64,000 nucleotides of DNA from an uncultured Flavobacteriales bacterium (lineage in GTDB: Bacteria; Bacteroidota; Bacteroidia; Flavobacteriales_D; Parvicellaceae), in NCBI GenBank assembly GCA_913030835.1, contig CAJWDP010000008.1, forward strand, positions 1 to 64,000, read 5' to 3'. Below, one piece after another: positions 28,232-38,310 of the stretch. The position numbers and the translations under genes are program-made. How positions within the stretch are numbered: the first letter of the stretch is position 1; every line of letters starts with the position of its first letter. Under the pieces are notes generated by a model. The model did no database searches and was not told the DNA's origin. It saw nothing but the letters and a program-made list of their open reading frames with translations.

Positions 28232-31200
28232 ATGCATCTAGTCTCAAACATAATGGCTCATAGTTTTGCCTGGACTCTTTTAACTTTCTTCACTGTTACT
28301 CTCCATGGTCAGAGTTATTTTCAGCAACGTGTCAATCACAAAATACAAGTAAGACTAGACGACAAAAGACACGTACTTTCAGGGTATGAAGAAATTGAAT
28401 ACCACAATAATTCTCCAATTGCACTGGATACGATCTACTTTCATTTGTGGCCCAATGCATACAACTCAACATTTAGCGCATTAGGGAGACAAAATGTGGA
28501 GAACAATGATCTTAGCTTGCATTTTTCAGATTCATTGGACAAGGGTTTCATTGACTCACTTCAATTCTCCGTTAACGGTACTACAATCCAACTGGACTAC
28601 ATGAACAACCATCAGGACATTGGGTATATTGTATTAAAGAAGCCCGTACAACCTGGAAATAGCATCACAATTTCTACTCCATTTCGGGTTAAAATCCCCG
28701 ATGCAGAATTCTCTCGACTTGGTCATGTTGGTGAATCCTATATGATTACTCAATGGTTTCCCAAACCTGCGGTATTCGATCGAGATGGATGGCATCCCAT
28801 GCCCTATCTCAATCAAGGTGAATTTTATTCTGAATTTGGATCCTATGAAGTGAGTATTCAAGTGCCTAAAAATTATGTTGTAGGAGCTACAGGTGATCTG
28901 CAAAACGACGAGGAGATCGTATTTCTCAATCAGCTGGACAAATCCACCAGAAAAAAAATAGAAATGAACCACACTACTGATGTGGATTATGAGTCAGACG
29001 ATTACACGTTTCCTGTATCAGACAATGAATACAAAACACTGAGGTACAAACAAGACAATATTCACGATTTTGCCTGGTTCGCAGACAAAAGATTCAATGT
29101 ATTAAAAAGCAAAGTAGAATTGCCGAATACAAGCGACTCCGTTACTACTTGGGCAATGTTTACCGATAAAAATTTTGATCTATGGACAGAGGCTCCCGTC
29201 TATTTAGATAGCGCGATCTATTACTACTCATTGTGGAATGGAAACTACCCATACCAGCAAGTTACCGCAGTGGATGGAACCATTGCCGCCGGAGGAGGAA
29301 TGGAATATCCCAATGTAACCGTCATTGGGTCTTCGAGCACAGCATTCGAGCTTGAGCAAGTAATTGTTCATGAGGTAGGGCATAATTGGTTTTATGGCAT
29401 CTTAGGATCCAATGAAAGGGATCATCCCTGGATGGATGAAGGGTTAAATTCATTTAATGATAACCGATACATCGAAACGAAATATCGTTCCGCAGATTTA
29501 AATTTATTCATAGGAGGTGTGAATGAAAAAATTCTCAATCAATTTGGATTGAACGATCTACGGTATAGGTCAATAAACGAGCTGGGCTATTTGTTGAATG
29601 CCAGAAGAAATCTAGATCAGCCGATTGAGCAAAAATCTCAGGATTATACATCAACAAATTATGGGGCTATCGTTTATGGAAAAACAGCGCTTGTATTTAA
29701 TTACCTCAAGTCCTACTTAGGAGATTCCCTGTTTGACCAATGCATGCAGCAATATTTCGAAGATTGGAAGTTTAAGCACCCTGGACCTTCCGATATAAGA
29801 AATGTGTTTGAAAAAACATCCGGTAAGGATCTAACTTGGTTCTTTGAAGAAATAATTGGCACTACCAAAAAGATCGATTATGCGTTTTCAGGCATCAAAA
29901 AAGAAAACGGTAAAACCTATTTAAAAGTTAAGAATAAAGGCGGAATTGCTTCTCCATACAGCCTTACCTTACTCAAAGATTCAACTACAATCAAAACCAC
30001 ATGGATCGATGAAGAATCTGCACCTTTTGGATTGTCACAACACCGTCAGCTCATCGAAATGGATTTAACCGAAGCAGACCGGGTCAGAATTGATTATGCC
30101 ATGGCTATTCCTGAAATTGACCGCACCAATAATACTATTCGAACCAAGGGTCTTTTCAAAACGTCCAGGAAAATAAAGCTGCAGTGGTTGATGGGATTAG
30201 AATCACCTCAGCGAAACACACTTTATTACACGCCCATTATGGGTTGGAACAAGTATGACGGATTTATGGCGGGTCTTTCACTATACAATCACACGTTCCC
30301 GGAAAAAAGATTTGAATATACTTTAAATCCAATGTTTGGTTTCCGTTCATTGCAACCTGTAGGAATTGCTGATGCCCATTACCACATTTATCCTCATGAA
30401 AAAAGTTTTATTCAGAGAATATCAATTGGTTCAGAATTCTCCTCTTTTCATCTGGCAAATGAAGACGCTGACCAAGGCGTTTTTCAAAAACTAAACCCAT
30501 ACATAGAATTTGATTTTCAAAAAGCAAAAAGAAGATCAAAATGGAAACATCGGCTTAAGGTGGATTACAATTTTGTGAAGGAAATCATTCCCGAAATCGA
30601 CGAGGTACCCGATTGGACCAATATACAAGCGTTAAGGGCCCAATATAGACTAACCAACTCACAGGTTCTAAAGCCGTTTTCAATTCAGTTGAGCTATGAA
30701 CAAGGAAGCGTAAGCAATGTAGTTCAACCATTCGGAAGCCTTCAAAACTATTTGAAAGCAAGCTTGGAGGCAAATTGGAGAATCAATTACAATTATCAAC
30801 TCGATGGAATTGATCTTAGAATTTTTGCGGGAAATTTCTTTAAGAACAATACAACTTCATCCGACTTCAATTGGCAGATTGACGGTCAAAATGGTACTCA
30901 GGATTATTTGTACGATCAAATTTTCCTTGGCAGATTACAAACACATCCGGATTTGTTAGCTCAGCAATTAATTGAAAATCACGGAAACTTTAAAATACCC
31001 AGCAGGCGTGCGTCAAGTACCTGGTTGGCTTCGGGTAATGTAAAGATCGAATTACCATTGCCTATTCTAGGTATTTACGGCGATGGTGCAATTCTGCCCG
31101 TTTATATTGTAAATAAAGGTGAGTTTGAAAACCAATATTTATTTGATGCGGGGCTACAGCTATCCATCAAAAAAGATTTGTTCGACATCTATATCCCTAT

Positions 31201-31327
31201 CTTTATGCATAGCGATTTAAAAAGTGAAATGGAATTTCAAGATATATCCGTTTTACAGCGAATTAGATTCACACTCAACTTAAAAGTGTTGAATCCGTTT
31301 AAGATGATTAAACAAATAGAACCTTAA
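28232..31327 (+). CDS. M1-family metallopeptidase fused to a predicted C-terminal beta-barrel
   Basis: The 1031-residue protein has a signal peptide (cleavage near LHGQ), an M1-like N-terminal beta domain and a gluzincin catalytic domain. The substrate motif is GGMEYP and the zinc site is HEVGH (380-384) with Glu403 in WMDEG. From about residue 640 to the end the sequence changes to alternating hydrophobic/polar strands with aromatic ends and no visible enzyme motif. It looks like an outer-membrane barrel of about 12-16 strands. This would place the peptidase at the cell surface or periplasmic face. Met8 at 28253 is an alternative start. Confidence 0.85.
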   Translation: MHLVSNIMAHSFAWTLLTFFTVTLHGQSYFQQRVNHKIQVRLDDKRHVLSGYEEIEYHNNSPIALDTIYFHLWPNAYNSTFSALGRQNVENNDLSLHFSDSLDKGFIDSLQFSVNGTTIQLDYMNNHQDIGYIVLKKPVQPGNSITISTPFRVKIPDAEFSRLGHVGESYMITQWFPKPAVFDRDGWHPMPYLNQGEFYSEFGSYEVSIQVPKNYVVGATGDLQNDEEIVFLNQLDKSTRKKIEMNHTTDVDYESDDYTFPVSDNEYKTLRYKQDNIHDFAWFADKRFNVLKSKVELPNTSDSVTTWAMFTDKNFDLWTEAPVYLDSAIYYYSLWNGNYPYQQVTAVDGTIAAGGGMEYPNVTVIGSSSTAFELEQVIVHEVGHNWFYGILGSNERDHPWMDEGLNSFNDNRYIETKYRSADLNLFIGGVNEKILNQFGLNDLRYRSINELGYLLNARRNLDQPIEQKSQDYTSTNYGAIVYGKTALVFNYLKSYLGDSLFDQCMQQYFEDWKFKHPGPSDIRNVFEKTSGKDLTWFFEEIIGTTKKIDYAFSGIKKENGKTYLKVKNKGGIASPYSLTLLKDSTTIKTTWIDEESAPFGLSQHRQLIEMDLTEADRVRIDYAMAIPEIDRTNNTIRTKGLFKTSRKIKLQWLMGLESPQRNTLYYTPIMGWNKYDGFMAGLSLYNHTFPEKRFEYTLNPMFGFRSLQPVGIADAHYHIYPHEKSFIQRISIGSEFSSFHLANEDADQGVFQKLNPYIEFDFQKAKRRSKWKHRLKVDYNFVKEIIPEIDEVPDWTNIQALRAQYRLTNSQVLKPFSIQLSYEQGSVSNVVQPFGSLQNYLKASLEANWRINYNYQLDGIDLRIFAGNFFKNNTTSSDFNWQIDGQNGTQDYLYDQIFLGRLQTHPDLLAQQLIENHGNFKIPSRRASSTWLASGNVKIELPLPILGIYGDGAILPVYIVNKGEFENQYLFDAGLQLSIKKDLFDIYIPIFMHSDLKSEMEFQDISVLQRIRFTLNLKVLNPFKMIKQIEP

Positions 31328-31336
31328 ATTTGATCC

Positions 31337-32101
31337 GTGTCCGCTGAGCGAAAAAACATATATTTTGCCTCCGACTTCCATTTGGGTGTTCCAAATGCTG
31401 AATCAAGTTTAGAACGAGAAAAAAAGCTGGTCAAATGGCTCGAATCCGTTTCTGAAGATGCCCTGGAAATCCATCTGATGGGAGACCTTTTTGATTTTTG
31501 GTTTGAATACAAACGTGTTGTTCCGCGTGGATTTGTGCGAGTATTGGGTAAAATTGCCGAACTGAGTGATCGAGGTATCTCGATTAAATTGTATACCGGG
31601 AATCATGACATGTGGATTTTTGATTATTTACCAAACGAACTAGGAGTAGAAGTGATTCGGGGACCTATTATCAGAACATTCCACGGCAAGAAATTCTTTC
31701 TAGGTCATGGAGACGGATTGGGCCCCGGTGATCATGGTTATAAATTCATAAAACGCATTTTTTCCTTTTCATTTTTTCAGTGGGTTTTTGCACGGTTTCA
31801 TCCAAACTTCAGTATTGGTGTTGCCAATTACTTTAGTAAAAAGAGTAGAAAAAGCAACAGGAACAGCAAGAAGGAACCGGATCATTTCCTGGGCGAGGAA
31901 AGAGAATTTCTAGTACAATTTTGTAAGGAAAAATTAAAGGATGAGCATTTTGACTACTTTGTCTTTGGTCATCGTCATCTGCTCATCGACCACACCCTAG
32001 GTGAAAATTCAAGGTATATCAATTTAGGGGATTGGTATTCTCAATGCAACTATGCTCTTTTTGACGGGTCTTCACTCAGCGTTAAAGTTTTCGAAATTTG
32101 A
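31337..32101 (+). CDS. lpxH: UDP-2,3-diacylglucosamine diphosphatase (LpxH-like)
   Basis: The 254-residue calcineurin-like phosphoesterase has the full metal-site set: DFHLG (residues 13-17), GDLFDFWFEY, GNHDMW, GHGDGLGPGD and GHRH. It would hydrolyse UDP-diacylglucosamine to lipid X on the inner membrane, step 4 of lipid A synthesis. The start is GTG, 10 bases after the M1 gene stop. It is last in the run led by lpxK, another lipid A gene. LpxH and LpxH2 variants are hard to separate by eye. Confidence 0.87.
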   Translation: MSAERKNIYFASDFHLGVPNAESSLEREKKLVKWLESVSEDALEIHLMGDLFDFWFEYKRVVPRGFVRVLGKIAELSDRGISIKLYTGNHDMWIFDYLPNELGVEVIRGPIIRTFHGKKFFLGHGDGLGPGDHGYKFIKRIFSFSFFQWVFARFHPNFSIGVANYFSKKSRKSNRNSKKEPDHFLGEEREFLVQFCKEKLKDEHFDYFVFGHRHLLIDHTLGENSRYINLGDWYSQCNYALFDGSSLSVKVFEI

Positions 32102-32118
32102 TTTTCCTTCAGAAAGGA

Positions 32119-33117
32119 TCAACGCCCAATTTCACCGATCATATCCACCAATCGATTCGAATATCCCGATTCATTATCATACCAACCCGAAATCTTTACC
32201 ATATTACCATTCACACTTGTCAATTCCGAATCGAAAATGCACGAATAAGGATTCCCTATAATGTCAGAAGAAACAATGGGGTCAGCTGTGTATGCTAGAA
32301 TCGAACCATAATTTTCTTCTGCTTGACTTTTGAATAGTTTATTGACCTCATTAACAGTAACAGATGTTTCTAATTCCAGCGTCATTTCGGTTAAGCTACC
32401 TACCGGTATCGGAACCCGGATCGCACTACCAATCAATCTACCGTGTAGATCAGGAAACAATTTGACCAAAGCATCCGTGGCGCCAGTTGTGGTAGGAACT
32501 ATATTTTCAGAAGCACACCGTGCCCTTCTCATATCTTTATGCGGACCATCATGTAATCTCTGATCCCCAGTATACGCATGAATAGTAGATAAAAACCCTC
32601 TTTTAATCGAATAAGCATCATGGATTATTTTAACCATAGGAGCGGCGCAATTTGTGGTGCAAGAGGCATTTGAAACTACCAGCTCATTACCGCTCATTTC
32701 ATGATGATTGATGCCATAAACAAATGTCGGGGTACTATCATCAGTCGCAGGAGCAGAAATCAATACTTTTTTTGCTCCGGCTGCAATATGCCTTGATGCT
32801 TTCTCCGTTGTACGGAATACGCCCGTACAATCAACTACAACATCGATATCCAATTCACCCCAGGGAAGGTCTTCTGGATCTTTACTGCCATACACATAAA
32901 CAATTTGATCATCAATTTCAATGCAGTTTTCTTTGGCCTGTACCGAACCGTCAAACTCTCTGTAAATCGAATCGTACCTAAGCAAGAGGCCTATTTGGTT
33001 GACACTCATCAAATCATTGATTGCAATTAGCTCTATATCATCTCTAACCTGCAGCGCTCTCGTAAGTACTCTACCGATTCGACCAAAACCATTTATTGCT
33101 ACTCTAATTTTTTTCAT
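32119..33117 (-). CDS. gap: Glyceraldehyde-3-phosphate dehydrogenase, type I
   Basis: From the ATG at 33117 the protein is 332 residues. It has the NAD-binding NGFGRIGR (residues 9-16), the catalytic SCTTNC block with nucleophile Cys153, and the C-terminal WYDNESGYSNR. A TTG three codons upstream is in frame but adds nothing conserved. It oxidises glyceraldehyde-3-phosphate in glycolysis. The start codon lies only 7 bases after the T-run of the previous gene's terminator, which leaves little room for a separate promoter. Confidence 0.96.
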   Translation of the reverse strand: MKKIRVAINGFGRIGRVLTRALQVRDDIELIAINDLMSVNQIGLLLRYDSIYREFDGSVQAKENCIEIDDQIVYVYGSKDPEDLPWGELDIDVVVDCTGVFRTTEKASRHIAAGAKKVLISAPATDDSTPTFVYGINHHEMSGNELVVSNASCTTNCAAPMVKIIHDAYSIKRGFLSTIHAYTGDQRLHDGPHKDMRRARCASENIVPTTTGATDALVKLFPDLHGRLIGSAIRVPIPVGSLTEMTLELETSVTVNEVNKLFKSQAEENYGSILAYTADPIVSSDIIGNPYSCIFDSELTSVNGNMVKISGWYDNESGYSNRLVDMIGEIGR

Positions 33118-33123
33118 AATTAT

Positions 33124-33160
33124 CAAAAAAAAGCCCCAACTAAATTAGTTGAGGCTTTCA
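33124..33160 (-). terminator. Terminator of the BNR-repeat gene, directly before gap
   Basis: On the minus strand AAAGCCTCAACTAA pairs with TTAGTTGGGGCTTT (about 33130-33159), with one G-T pair, followed by eight T residues. It lies 24 bases after the stop of the large secreted protein gene and 7 bases before the gap start codon. Confidence 0.9.
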
Positions 33161-33168
33161 TAAATGTC
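33138..33168 (-). promoter_or_regulatory. Candidate gap promoter embedded in the terminator hairpin
   Basis: On the minus strand TTG near 33168 is followed by a 20-base spacer and TAATTTAG, one mismatch from TAnnTTTG, which forms part of the terminator loop and stem. Transcription would start within or just after the hairpin. This is a consensus match only. Confidence 0.4.
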
Positions 33169-33182
33169 AATTATTTTAAAGC

Positions 33183-36131
33183 TTATTTCAACTTAATGAA
33201 TCTAGTTACGTCGTTCCGTGAACCAGCCGTTAGTTTGACAACGTACGTCCCTTTTCCGGACCCACTCATATCTAGGTCCATTCTATGTTTGCCCATTGGC
33301 ATATCAGACCTGTTGATCGTTTTGATCAACTTTCCGTTTATAGAATAAACGCTTAGCGCAATGTCCGATCTGTAATCCAACTCAAAAGTTACACTACCCA
33401 CTTCATCCATAGGATTCGGGTATACGCTTAAATTCGTATTTGACTCCGCATCCGCAAAATCCAAATGATCTACATCACCATCACTAAGTACAGTTCCTGA
33501 TGTCCAAACCCCTCTACCGTGCGTTCCAAGATAAATTTCTCCTGCTTTTGGAGACTCTTGCCACCCTCGCTGTTGCTGTCGGATTGCGAATACCGGTATC
33601 GGACCTGTTTCATTAATACATTGCGTCCAATTCGCTCCCCCATCACTTGATGCCCACGGACCAAAATCAGAGGCGCATACCAATTTTTGAGGATCTCTGT
33701 AATCAATGATCACATCGAGAATTGCCATACTGGAAGGAATATTTCCTTGAATCAACGTGGAAACAAGTGTAGCTGAAGCTCCGGATGCACAATCATCTAA
33801 CTCCACCAAACTGCCCCCACCGGTTTGTGATCGAGCTATAATTAAGCGCTCCGGATCATTTTTATCAATCGCAATTCCGTTAACCGGGCGTGATGAGTTG
33901 TAAATTCTATCCACCTCCAATTTTGGAACATCAGAAGCATGGTACACGCTGTCAAGACCCCTCACTCTCCACAATCCATCGTATGTTCCTACATACATAA
34001 TGTTTCCATCCCATGAGAATTCAAAACACAATGCTGGACTATTGAACGAAGAGCTATCCGTAACCGACCACCATTCCGGTGTTTTCCCGAATCTTAGGGC
34101 GTCCCTAGTTACCATGACCTGATAATTCGTTGCGCTATTAGCTAAGGTCGCCATCAACGATTGTACAGGATCTTGCAATTGAATCGTGTCATAAGGATAA
34201 TCCAATTTGATCGAATCTGTTCCCATCCAAACCGTATCACTGGTACCTGGGTGAAGCGCATAAAAGTTACCACCTACTGACCCTTGAGACAAGAGGGTAT
34301 CTGTATGATACAACGTCGAAGTTGTGGTGTAAGTCAACACATTTTCCGGTACGCTAGAATTATAGGAAGAGCTATAATACGTAATGGTTGTTCCCGAAGG
34401 TATCGTAGAGTCCGAAGGAAAATATTCAATAAACTCCTGACTATCCATATCATTCGGATCCTCAAACAAACGAAGTGGTGTGTGAAAAACCCCACAAGAT
34501 TGACCGATCTGGCCAGCGCAAGGCACTTCAACAGATTGCCAGTTGTTACCTCTGTCCTCAGACCTGGATATCGAGCTATTGTAGACCGTGGAGAACATTA
34601 CATCTGGATCGTAGTGTGAAATATCACAGTCAAAACCGTCTCCACCGGTTACTTCTCTAAACTGCAGGGCAGAACTTAATGAATAGTCATTGTAAAGGGT
34701 ACCATTGTCTTGCGCTCCAGCCATTACAGCCCCAAACTTATCGTGAGCGACACTGTAAAATTGCGTGACATTGTATCCGTTGTTCAAAGGACTATTAAAT
34801 GTTCCTATTCTTGTACCTACACCACCGTCATTTCCATAAAAATACATTCCTTGGCTGTTCCACTTCATCTCATGATTATCAGCATGAATATAAACTGGTG
34901 AGAATGGGCTAGCAGACCACAACGATATTTGCTCCCAACCACCCCAGGCAGGAGAAACCGTTGTATCTTGTGTCCATAGGTATTGATCTATACCTCCTAA
35001 GAAGCATTGATGAGGTTGTCCCGCAACATACGATATGATCTGGTCATAATTTCCTTGAGTACTTAACGTTGTGGAAAAAGGCGTGAACGTAGATGAACCA
35101 CCTGGTCCAATATTTGTCCACGATGCCCCGTGATCTTCAGAAATACTTACACTATGAAGCGCTCCTCCACCAGTTGATGCAGAGACGTAAATGTTGTACT
35201 TACCATTACTGTTCGGAACATCAGTTACACTGCTTTCTGCTCTACCCACTGCTGTTGGTAATCCAAGGGTAATTTGTGTGAACGTCGCACCAAAGTCTTC
35301 AGAGACATAGTATCGGAAAGATCCACCTACTCTCGAACAAATAAACACGACAGAACCGTCACCGGAAGCTTTAATGTCGTAACCATTACCTATGACCACT
35401 CCTCCTATTGTAGAAGCTCCGGTCGACTTGTCCGGTGATACCATACATGTTGTACCACCAATGTAAATTTTATCATTCTGCGAAGGGTCTCTCCACAATT
35501 GCATCACCGATCCTGATGTTCCTGGCAAATGGCTCCAATTAGCACCACCGTCTTCCGAATAGTAAACCCCATTCGCTCCTGATTGTGTTCCACTTCCTCC
35601 AGAGGTAACTCCTCCTTCGAATTGATCTCCTCCTGTCGCTACATAAACAATTCCTGCATCAGTTGTCTCAATAGACGAGATGCACATAATTCCCACCTGA
35701 GCGTCCCATTCATCTACTCTATTCCAGGATTGAGCCATGTCTGTTGATTTGAATAACCCACCTGAAACAGAACCAGCATACATGATGCTGTCATTTGATC
35801 TATCAATGCCAATACCTCGAGTTCTTCCTCCGATATTATCCGGACCTCTTTCAACAAACTCTAGCGCAAGAGACTTGTTTAAATTGAATTGATTTCTTTT
35901 CATCGCCTCCCAGGAGTTCTTCCTATCCTGAGGCTCAATCTTTCCGGTTTTGGAATTTGCAAGCAACAACTCGTAATGCTTATATCTTTCCTGATGATTT
36001 GAGTATGCTTGTTTTTCAGGCGCTAATCTAGGTTGGTAATCCTTGACCTTAGTTCCTTCTTCATTCTTCAATAAAAGACCCCCTGAAACGGCAATCAATG
36101 CCAACGTTCCAAAAAATAATATCTTCTTCAT
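33183..36131 (-). CDS. Secreted BNR/VPS10-like repeat protein with type IX sorting domain
   Basis: The 982-residue protein starts with a signal peptide (MKKILFFGTLALIAVSGG). It contains many Asp-box (BNR) turns of the SxDxGxxW type, for example SEDGGANWSH, SEDHGASWTN, SEDRGNNWQS and SSDGGANWTQ. This predicts stacked beta-propellers as in sortilin/VPS10-like glycan-binding or hydrolase proteins. The last 80 residues form a type IX secretion sorting domain beginning at YPNPMDE and ending in TRFIKLK. It should be exported to the cell surface or medium. It stands alone between a clear promoter and a strong terminator. Confidence 0.9.
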   Translation of the reverse strand: MKKILFFGTLALIAVSGGLLLKNEEGTKVKDYQPRLAPEKQAYSNHQERYKHYELLLANSKTGKIEPQDRKNSWEAMKRNQFNLNKSLALEFVERGPDNIGGRTRGIGIDRSNDSIMYAGSVSGGLFKSTDMAQSWNRVDEWDAQVGIMCISSIETTDAGIVYVATGGDQFEGGVTSGGSGTQSGANGVYYSEDGGANWSHLPGTSGSVMQLWRDPSQNDKIYIGGTTCMVSPDKSTGASTIGGVVIGNGYDIKASGDGSVVFICSRVGGSFRYYVSEDFGATFTQITLGLPTAVGRAESSVTDVPNSNGKYNIYVSASTGGGALHSVSISEDHGASWTNIGPGGSSTFTPFSTTLSTQGNYDQIISYVAGQPHQCFLGGIDQYLWTQDTTVSPAWGGWEQISLWSASPFSPVYIHADNHEMKWNSQGMYFYGNDGGVGTRIGTFNSPLNNGYNVTQFYSVAHDKFGAVMAGAQDNGTLYNDYSLSSALQFREVTGGDGFDCDISHYDPDVMFSTVYNSSISRSEDRGNNWQSVEVPCAGQIGQSCGVFHTPLRLFEDPNDMDSQEFIEYFPSDSTIPSGTTITYYSSSYNSSVPENVLTYTTTSTLYHTDTLLSQGSVGGNFYALHPGTSDTVWMGTDSIKLDYPYDTIQLQDPVQSLMATLANSATNYQVMVTRDALRFGKTPEWWSVTDSSSFNSPALCFEFSWDGNIMYVGTYDGLWRVRGLDSVYHASDVPKLEVDRIYNSSRPVNGIAIDKNDPERLIIARSQTGGGSLVELDDCASGASATLVSTLIQGNIPSSMAILDVIIDYRDPQKLVCASDFGPWASSDGGANWTQCINETGPIPVFAIRQQQRGWQESPKAGEIYLGTHGRGVWTSGTVLSDGDVDHLDFADAESNTNLSVYPNPMDEVGSVTFELDYRSDIALSVYSINGKLIKTINRSDMPMGKHRMDLDMSGSGKGTYVVKLTAGSRNDVTRFIKLK

Positions 36132-36168
36132 AATTTAAACTCTTGTATCGTTCTTGTTATAAGTGTGC

Positions 36169-36197
36169 CGAATTTACAAAATAGATTATTACCACAA
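36169..36197 (-). promoter_or_regulatory. Promoter of the BNR-repeat gene
   Basis: On the minus strand TTG (36197-36195), an 18-base spacer and TAAATTCG (36176-36169) match the consensus with one mismatch. The leader to the ATG at 36131 would be about 30 bases. Confidence 0.6.
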
Positions 36198-36334
36198 TCA
36201 ATGAAATAGCAAATAGTTCTAAATTGACTTATCTAACGGCCGATTTTTACAAGATTAGGGCATAAGATTATCGAAATCAAACCAGGTCAATTAAAAATTG
36301 GATGGTTTTATACAAGTCTACCGACAGCTAATGA

Positions 36335-37243
36335 TTAAAATAAATGTTTTTCAGCGTGATAAGAGGATCTGACCAATGGCCCACTTTCTACGTATTTGAA
36401 CCCCATTTCCATTCCAATTTCTTTGTATTCGTTGAATTTATCGGGCGTAATGAACTCCGCAACGGGTAAATGCTTTTCGGTTGGCTGCAGATATTGCCCA
36501 AGTGTTAGAATGTCGACATTGACTGCTCGCAGGTCTTCCATCGTTTCGATCACCTCCTGATCGTACTCTCCAAGTCCAAGCATAACCCCTGATTTTGTTC
36601 TCATACCTCCCTTTTTCAACCTTCTCAGCGCCTCCAAACTTCGGTCGTATTTCGCTTGTATTCGAACCTGCTTAGTCAATCGTCTAACCGTTTCCAGATT
36701 ATGAGAAACTATTTCCGGAGCAACATCAATTATTTTCTGCATGTTATCCCATTTACCCATAAAATCGGGAATCAGAGTTTCAAGCGTAGTTTCCGGTGAT
36801 TGTCTTCTTATTGCTCTCACGGTCATAGCCCATATTTCTGCTCCTCCATCAGACAGATCATCCCGATCGACTGAAGTAATAACAGCATGTTTAACTCCCA
36901 TCAACTTAACACTCTGAGCAACTCGTGCAGGTTCAAAAACATCCACCTCCTCCGGCCTTCCCGTAGATACGGCACAAAAACCACATGATCTGGTACAAAT
37001 GTTTCCCAAGATCATAAATGTCGCTGTACCGGCACCCCAACACTCACCCATATTGGGGCAATTTCCAGATTCACATATGGTGTGTAATTTGTGCTCGGAA
37101 ACAATATTCCTAACTTCCTTATAGGTTTCCCCCGTAGGTAGTTTAACCCTAAGCCACTTCGGTTTTTTCGGTTTCTGTAAGGGATTCACTTGATTATTTT
37201 TTTCGACTGATTTTTCCGTAGAAGGATTTGATGAAGCTCCCAT
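36335..37243 (-). CDS. lipA: Lipoyl synthase
   Basis: The ATG at 37243 lies 2 bases after the upstream stop and gives 302 residues; an earlier in-frame start lies inside the neighbour. The protein carries the auxiliary cluster motif [12 protein letters not shown] (Cys57, Cys62, Cys68) and the radical SAM motif CTRSCGFC (Cys83, Cys87, Cys90). It inserts two sulfur atoms into octanoyl groups on lipoyl domains in the cytosol. lipB is not present in the window. Confidence 0.97.
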   Translation of the reverse strand: MGASSNPSTEKSVEKNNQVNPLQKPKKPKWLRVKLPTGETYKEVRNIVSEHKLHTICESGNCPNMGECWGAGTATFMILGNICTRSCGFCAVSTGRPEEVDVFEPARVAQSVKLMGVKHAVITSVDRDDLSDGGAEIWAMTVRAIRRQSPETTLETLIPDFMGKWDNMQKIIDVAPEIVSHNLETVRRLTKQVRIQAKYDRSLEALRRLKKGGMRTKSGVMLGLGEYDQEVIETMEDLRAVNVDILTLGQYLQPTEKHLPVAEFITPDKFNEYKEIGMEMGFKYVESGPLVRSSYHAEKHLF

Positions 37244-37245
37244 AC

Positions 37246-37998
37246 TTAGATATACTTTTTGCCAAATTGAAGACAAATGTACAACTCAGTAAATATAAAC
37301 TTGTTATCTATAGCTGTCATAATTGGAATTTCCCAGGGATAGACATTCACCTTGGCGCCCAATTCCAGCGCTTTTAACCCCTCTCGTTCTGAACTGAATT
37401 CGAAATTCAATCCGAATTTAGCAAATCCACCAGGAGCAAATCTCATCTCTCCAAGACCTCTCAGGTTAGGTGCTCTACCGTAAATGTTGGTTAAGTTATG
37501 CGACTCCGGATCGTATTTTTCCTCTGCAATGCCAACTACCTCTATTCCATTAAATTTTAATATTTCCAGGTAAACAGGCTTTACAAGACCCAAAGATGGA
37601 CCAACAGACCAATTTGCACTCAGCTGCAATCCTTTTGATCTGAGTTTCTCAAAAAATATTTTCTTTTTTCCAAGTCCAACATCAAGTGTAGCAAATCCAT
37701 TGAGCTTACCAAAAACATAGCTCTTACTGTTATCATCAAGCGGATTGTAAATTTTGTATTCTTTTGGGTGCTTGACGACATTAAAATCTACAGTAATCAG
37801 TCGCTTTACCACTGCGGTCTTGTGACGAGTCGAATAAAATGACAACCCCCAACCATTCGTGTTGAAACTAATACCACCGTAATACTCTTTTTTGAACATC
37901 GCATAACTCTTTTCTACAGCCGGCTTTTGGCCGTATACTATTGTACTGAAACACAGAAGCAACAGAGGAAAATGCGTTATGACACGAGTTCTTTTCAT
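37246..37998 (-). CDS. Predicted outer-membrane protein upstream of lipA
   Basis: The 250-residue protein has a signal peptide (cleavage near VYGQ, residue 24). The rest alternates short hydrophobic/polar strands with turn-rich loops ([18 protein letters not shown], then [17 protein letters not shown]) and ends near [13 protein letters not shown]. The pattern suggests a small beta-barrel. No specific family was recognised. Its stop is 2 bases before the lipA start, so the pair is probably co-transcribed, with no obvious functional link. Confidence 0.75.
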   Translation of the reverse strand: MKRTRVITHFPLLLLCFSTIVYGQKPAVEKSYAMFKKEYYGGISFNTNGWGLSFYSTRHKTAVVKRLITVDFNVVKHPKEYKIYNPLDDNSKSYVFGKLNGFATLDVGLGKKKIFFEKLRSKGLQLSANWSVGPSLGLVKPVYLEILKFNGIEVVGIAEEKYDPESHNLTNIYGRAPNLRGLGEMRFAPGGFAKFGLNFEFSSEREGLKALELGAKVNVYPWEIPIMTAIDNKFIFTELYICLQFGKKYI

Positions 37999-38310
37999 CT
38001 CTTTTGGAACACAAACAAATTTACATATTTATAACGTAAAAAATAATCAAAAAGTTTTTTAAGATCGAAGCAAAAATCAAATTTAAAATTGAAGAGTAGT
38101 CATACTGCAAGAGCAACACAACAAAAAATGTGATTCGTTGCTATTAGAATATATAAATCTGCGTGTTAATCACGAAAAACAATGTAGGTGGAGTCACCGC
38201 GCGTAAAACACCGATGATTCAAATCAGGACAATCCTCATGAAATTTAGATCAAAACTTGTTGAGAGGAATATTCCTCAAGGTAAAGTGTAACGAAATCCG
38301 AATTGTAATT
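37999..38310 (-). other. 312-base intergenic stretch
   Basis: No credible gene is seen on either strand. The right-hand end of the next operon's control region lies at 38016-38023, where a perfect TAnnTTTG box (TAAATTTG on the minus strand) precedes the start at 37998 by about 18 bases. A poorly placed TTG lies 24 bases further upstream. A perfect 14-base palindrome GAGGAATATTCCTC lies at 38264-38277, about 35 bases after the first small lipoprotein gene. It could be an operator or a weak terminator. Confidence 0.5.

Noticed and set aside
38160-38300. Possible small plus-strand gene starting near 38214 (about 25 codons)
   Set aside because: Too short, no ribosome binding site or promoter, and no recognisable pattern.
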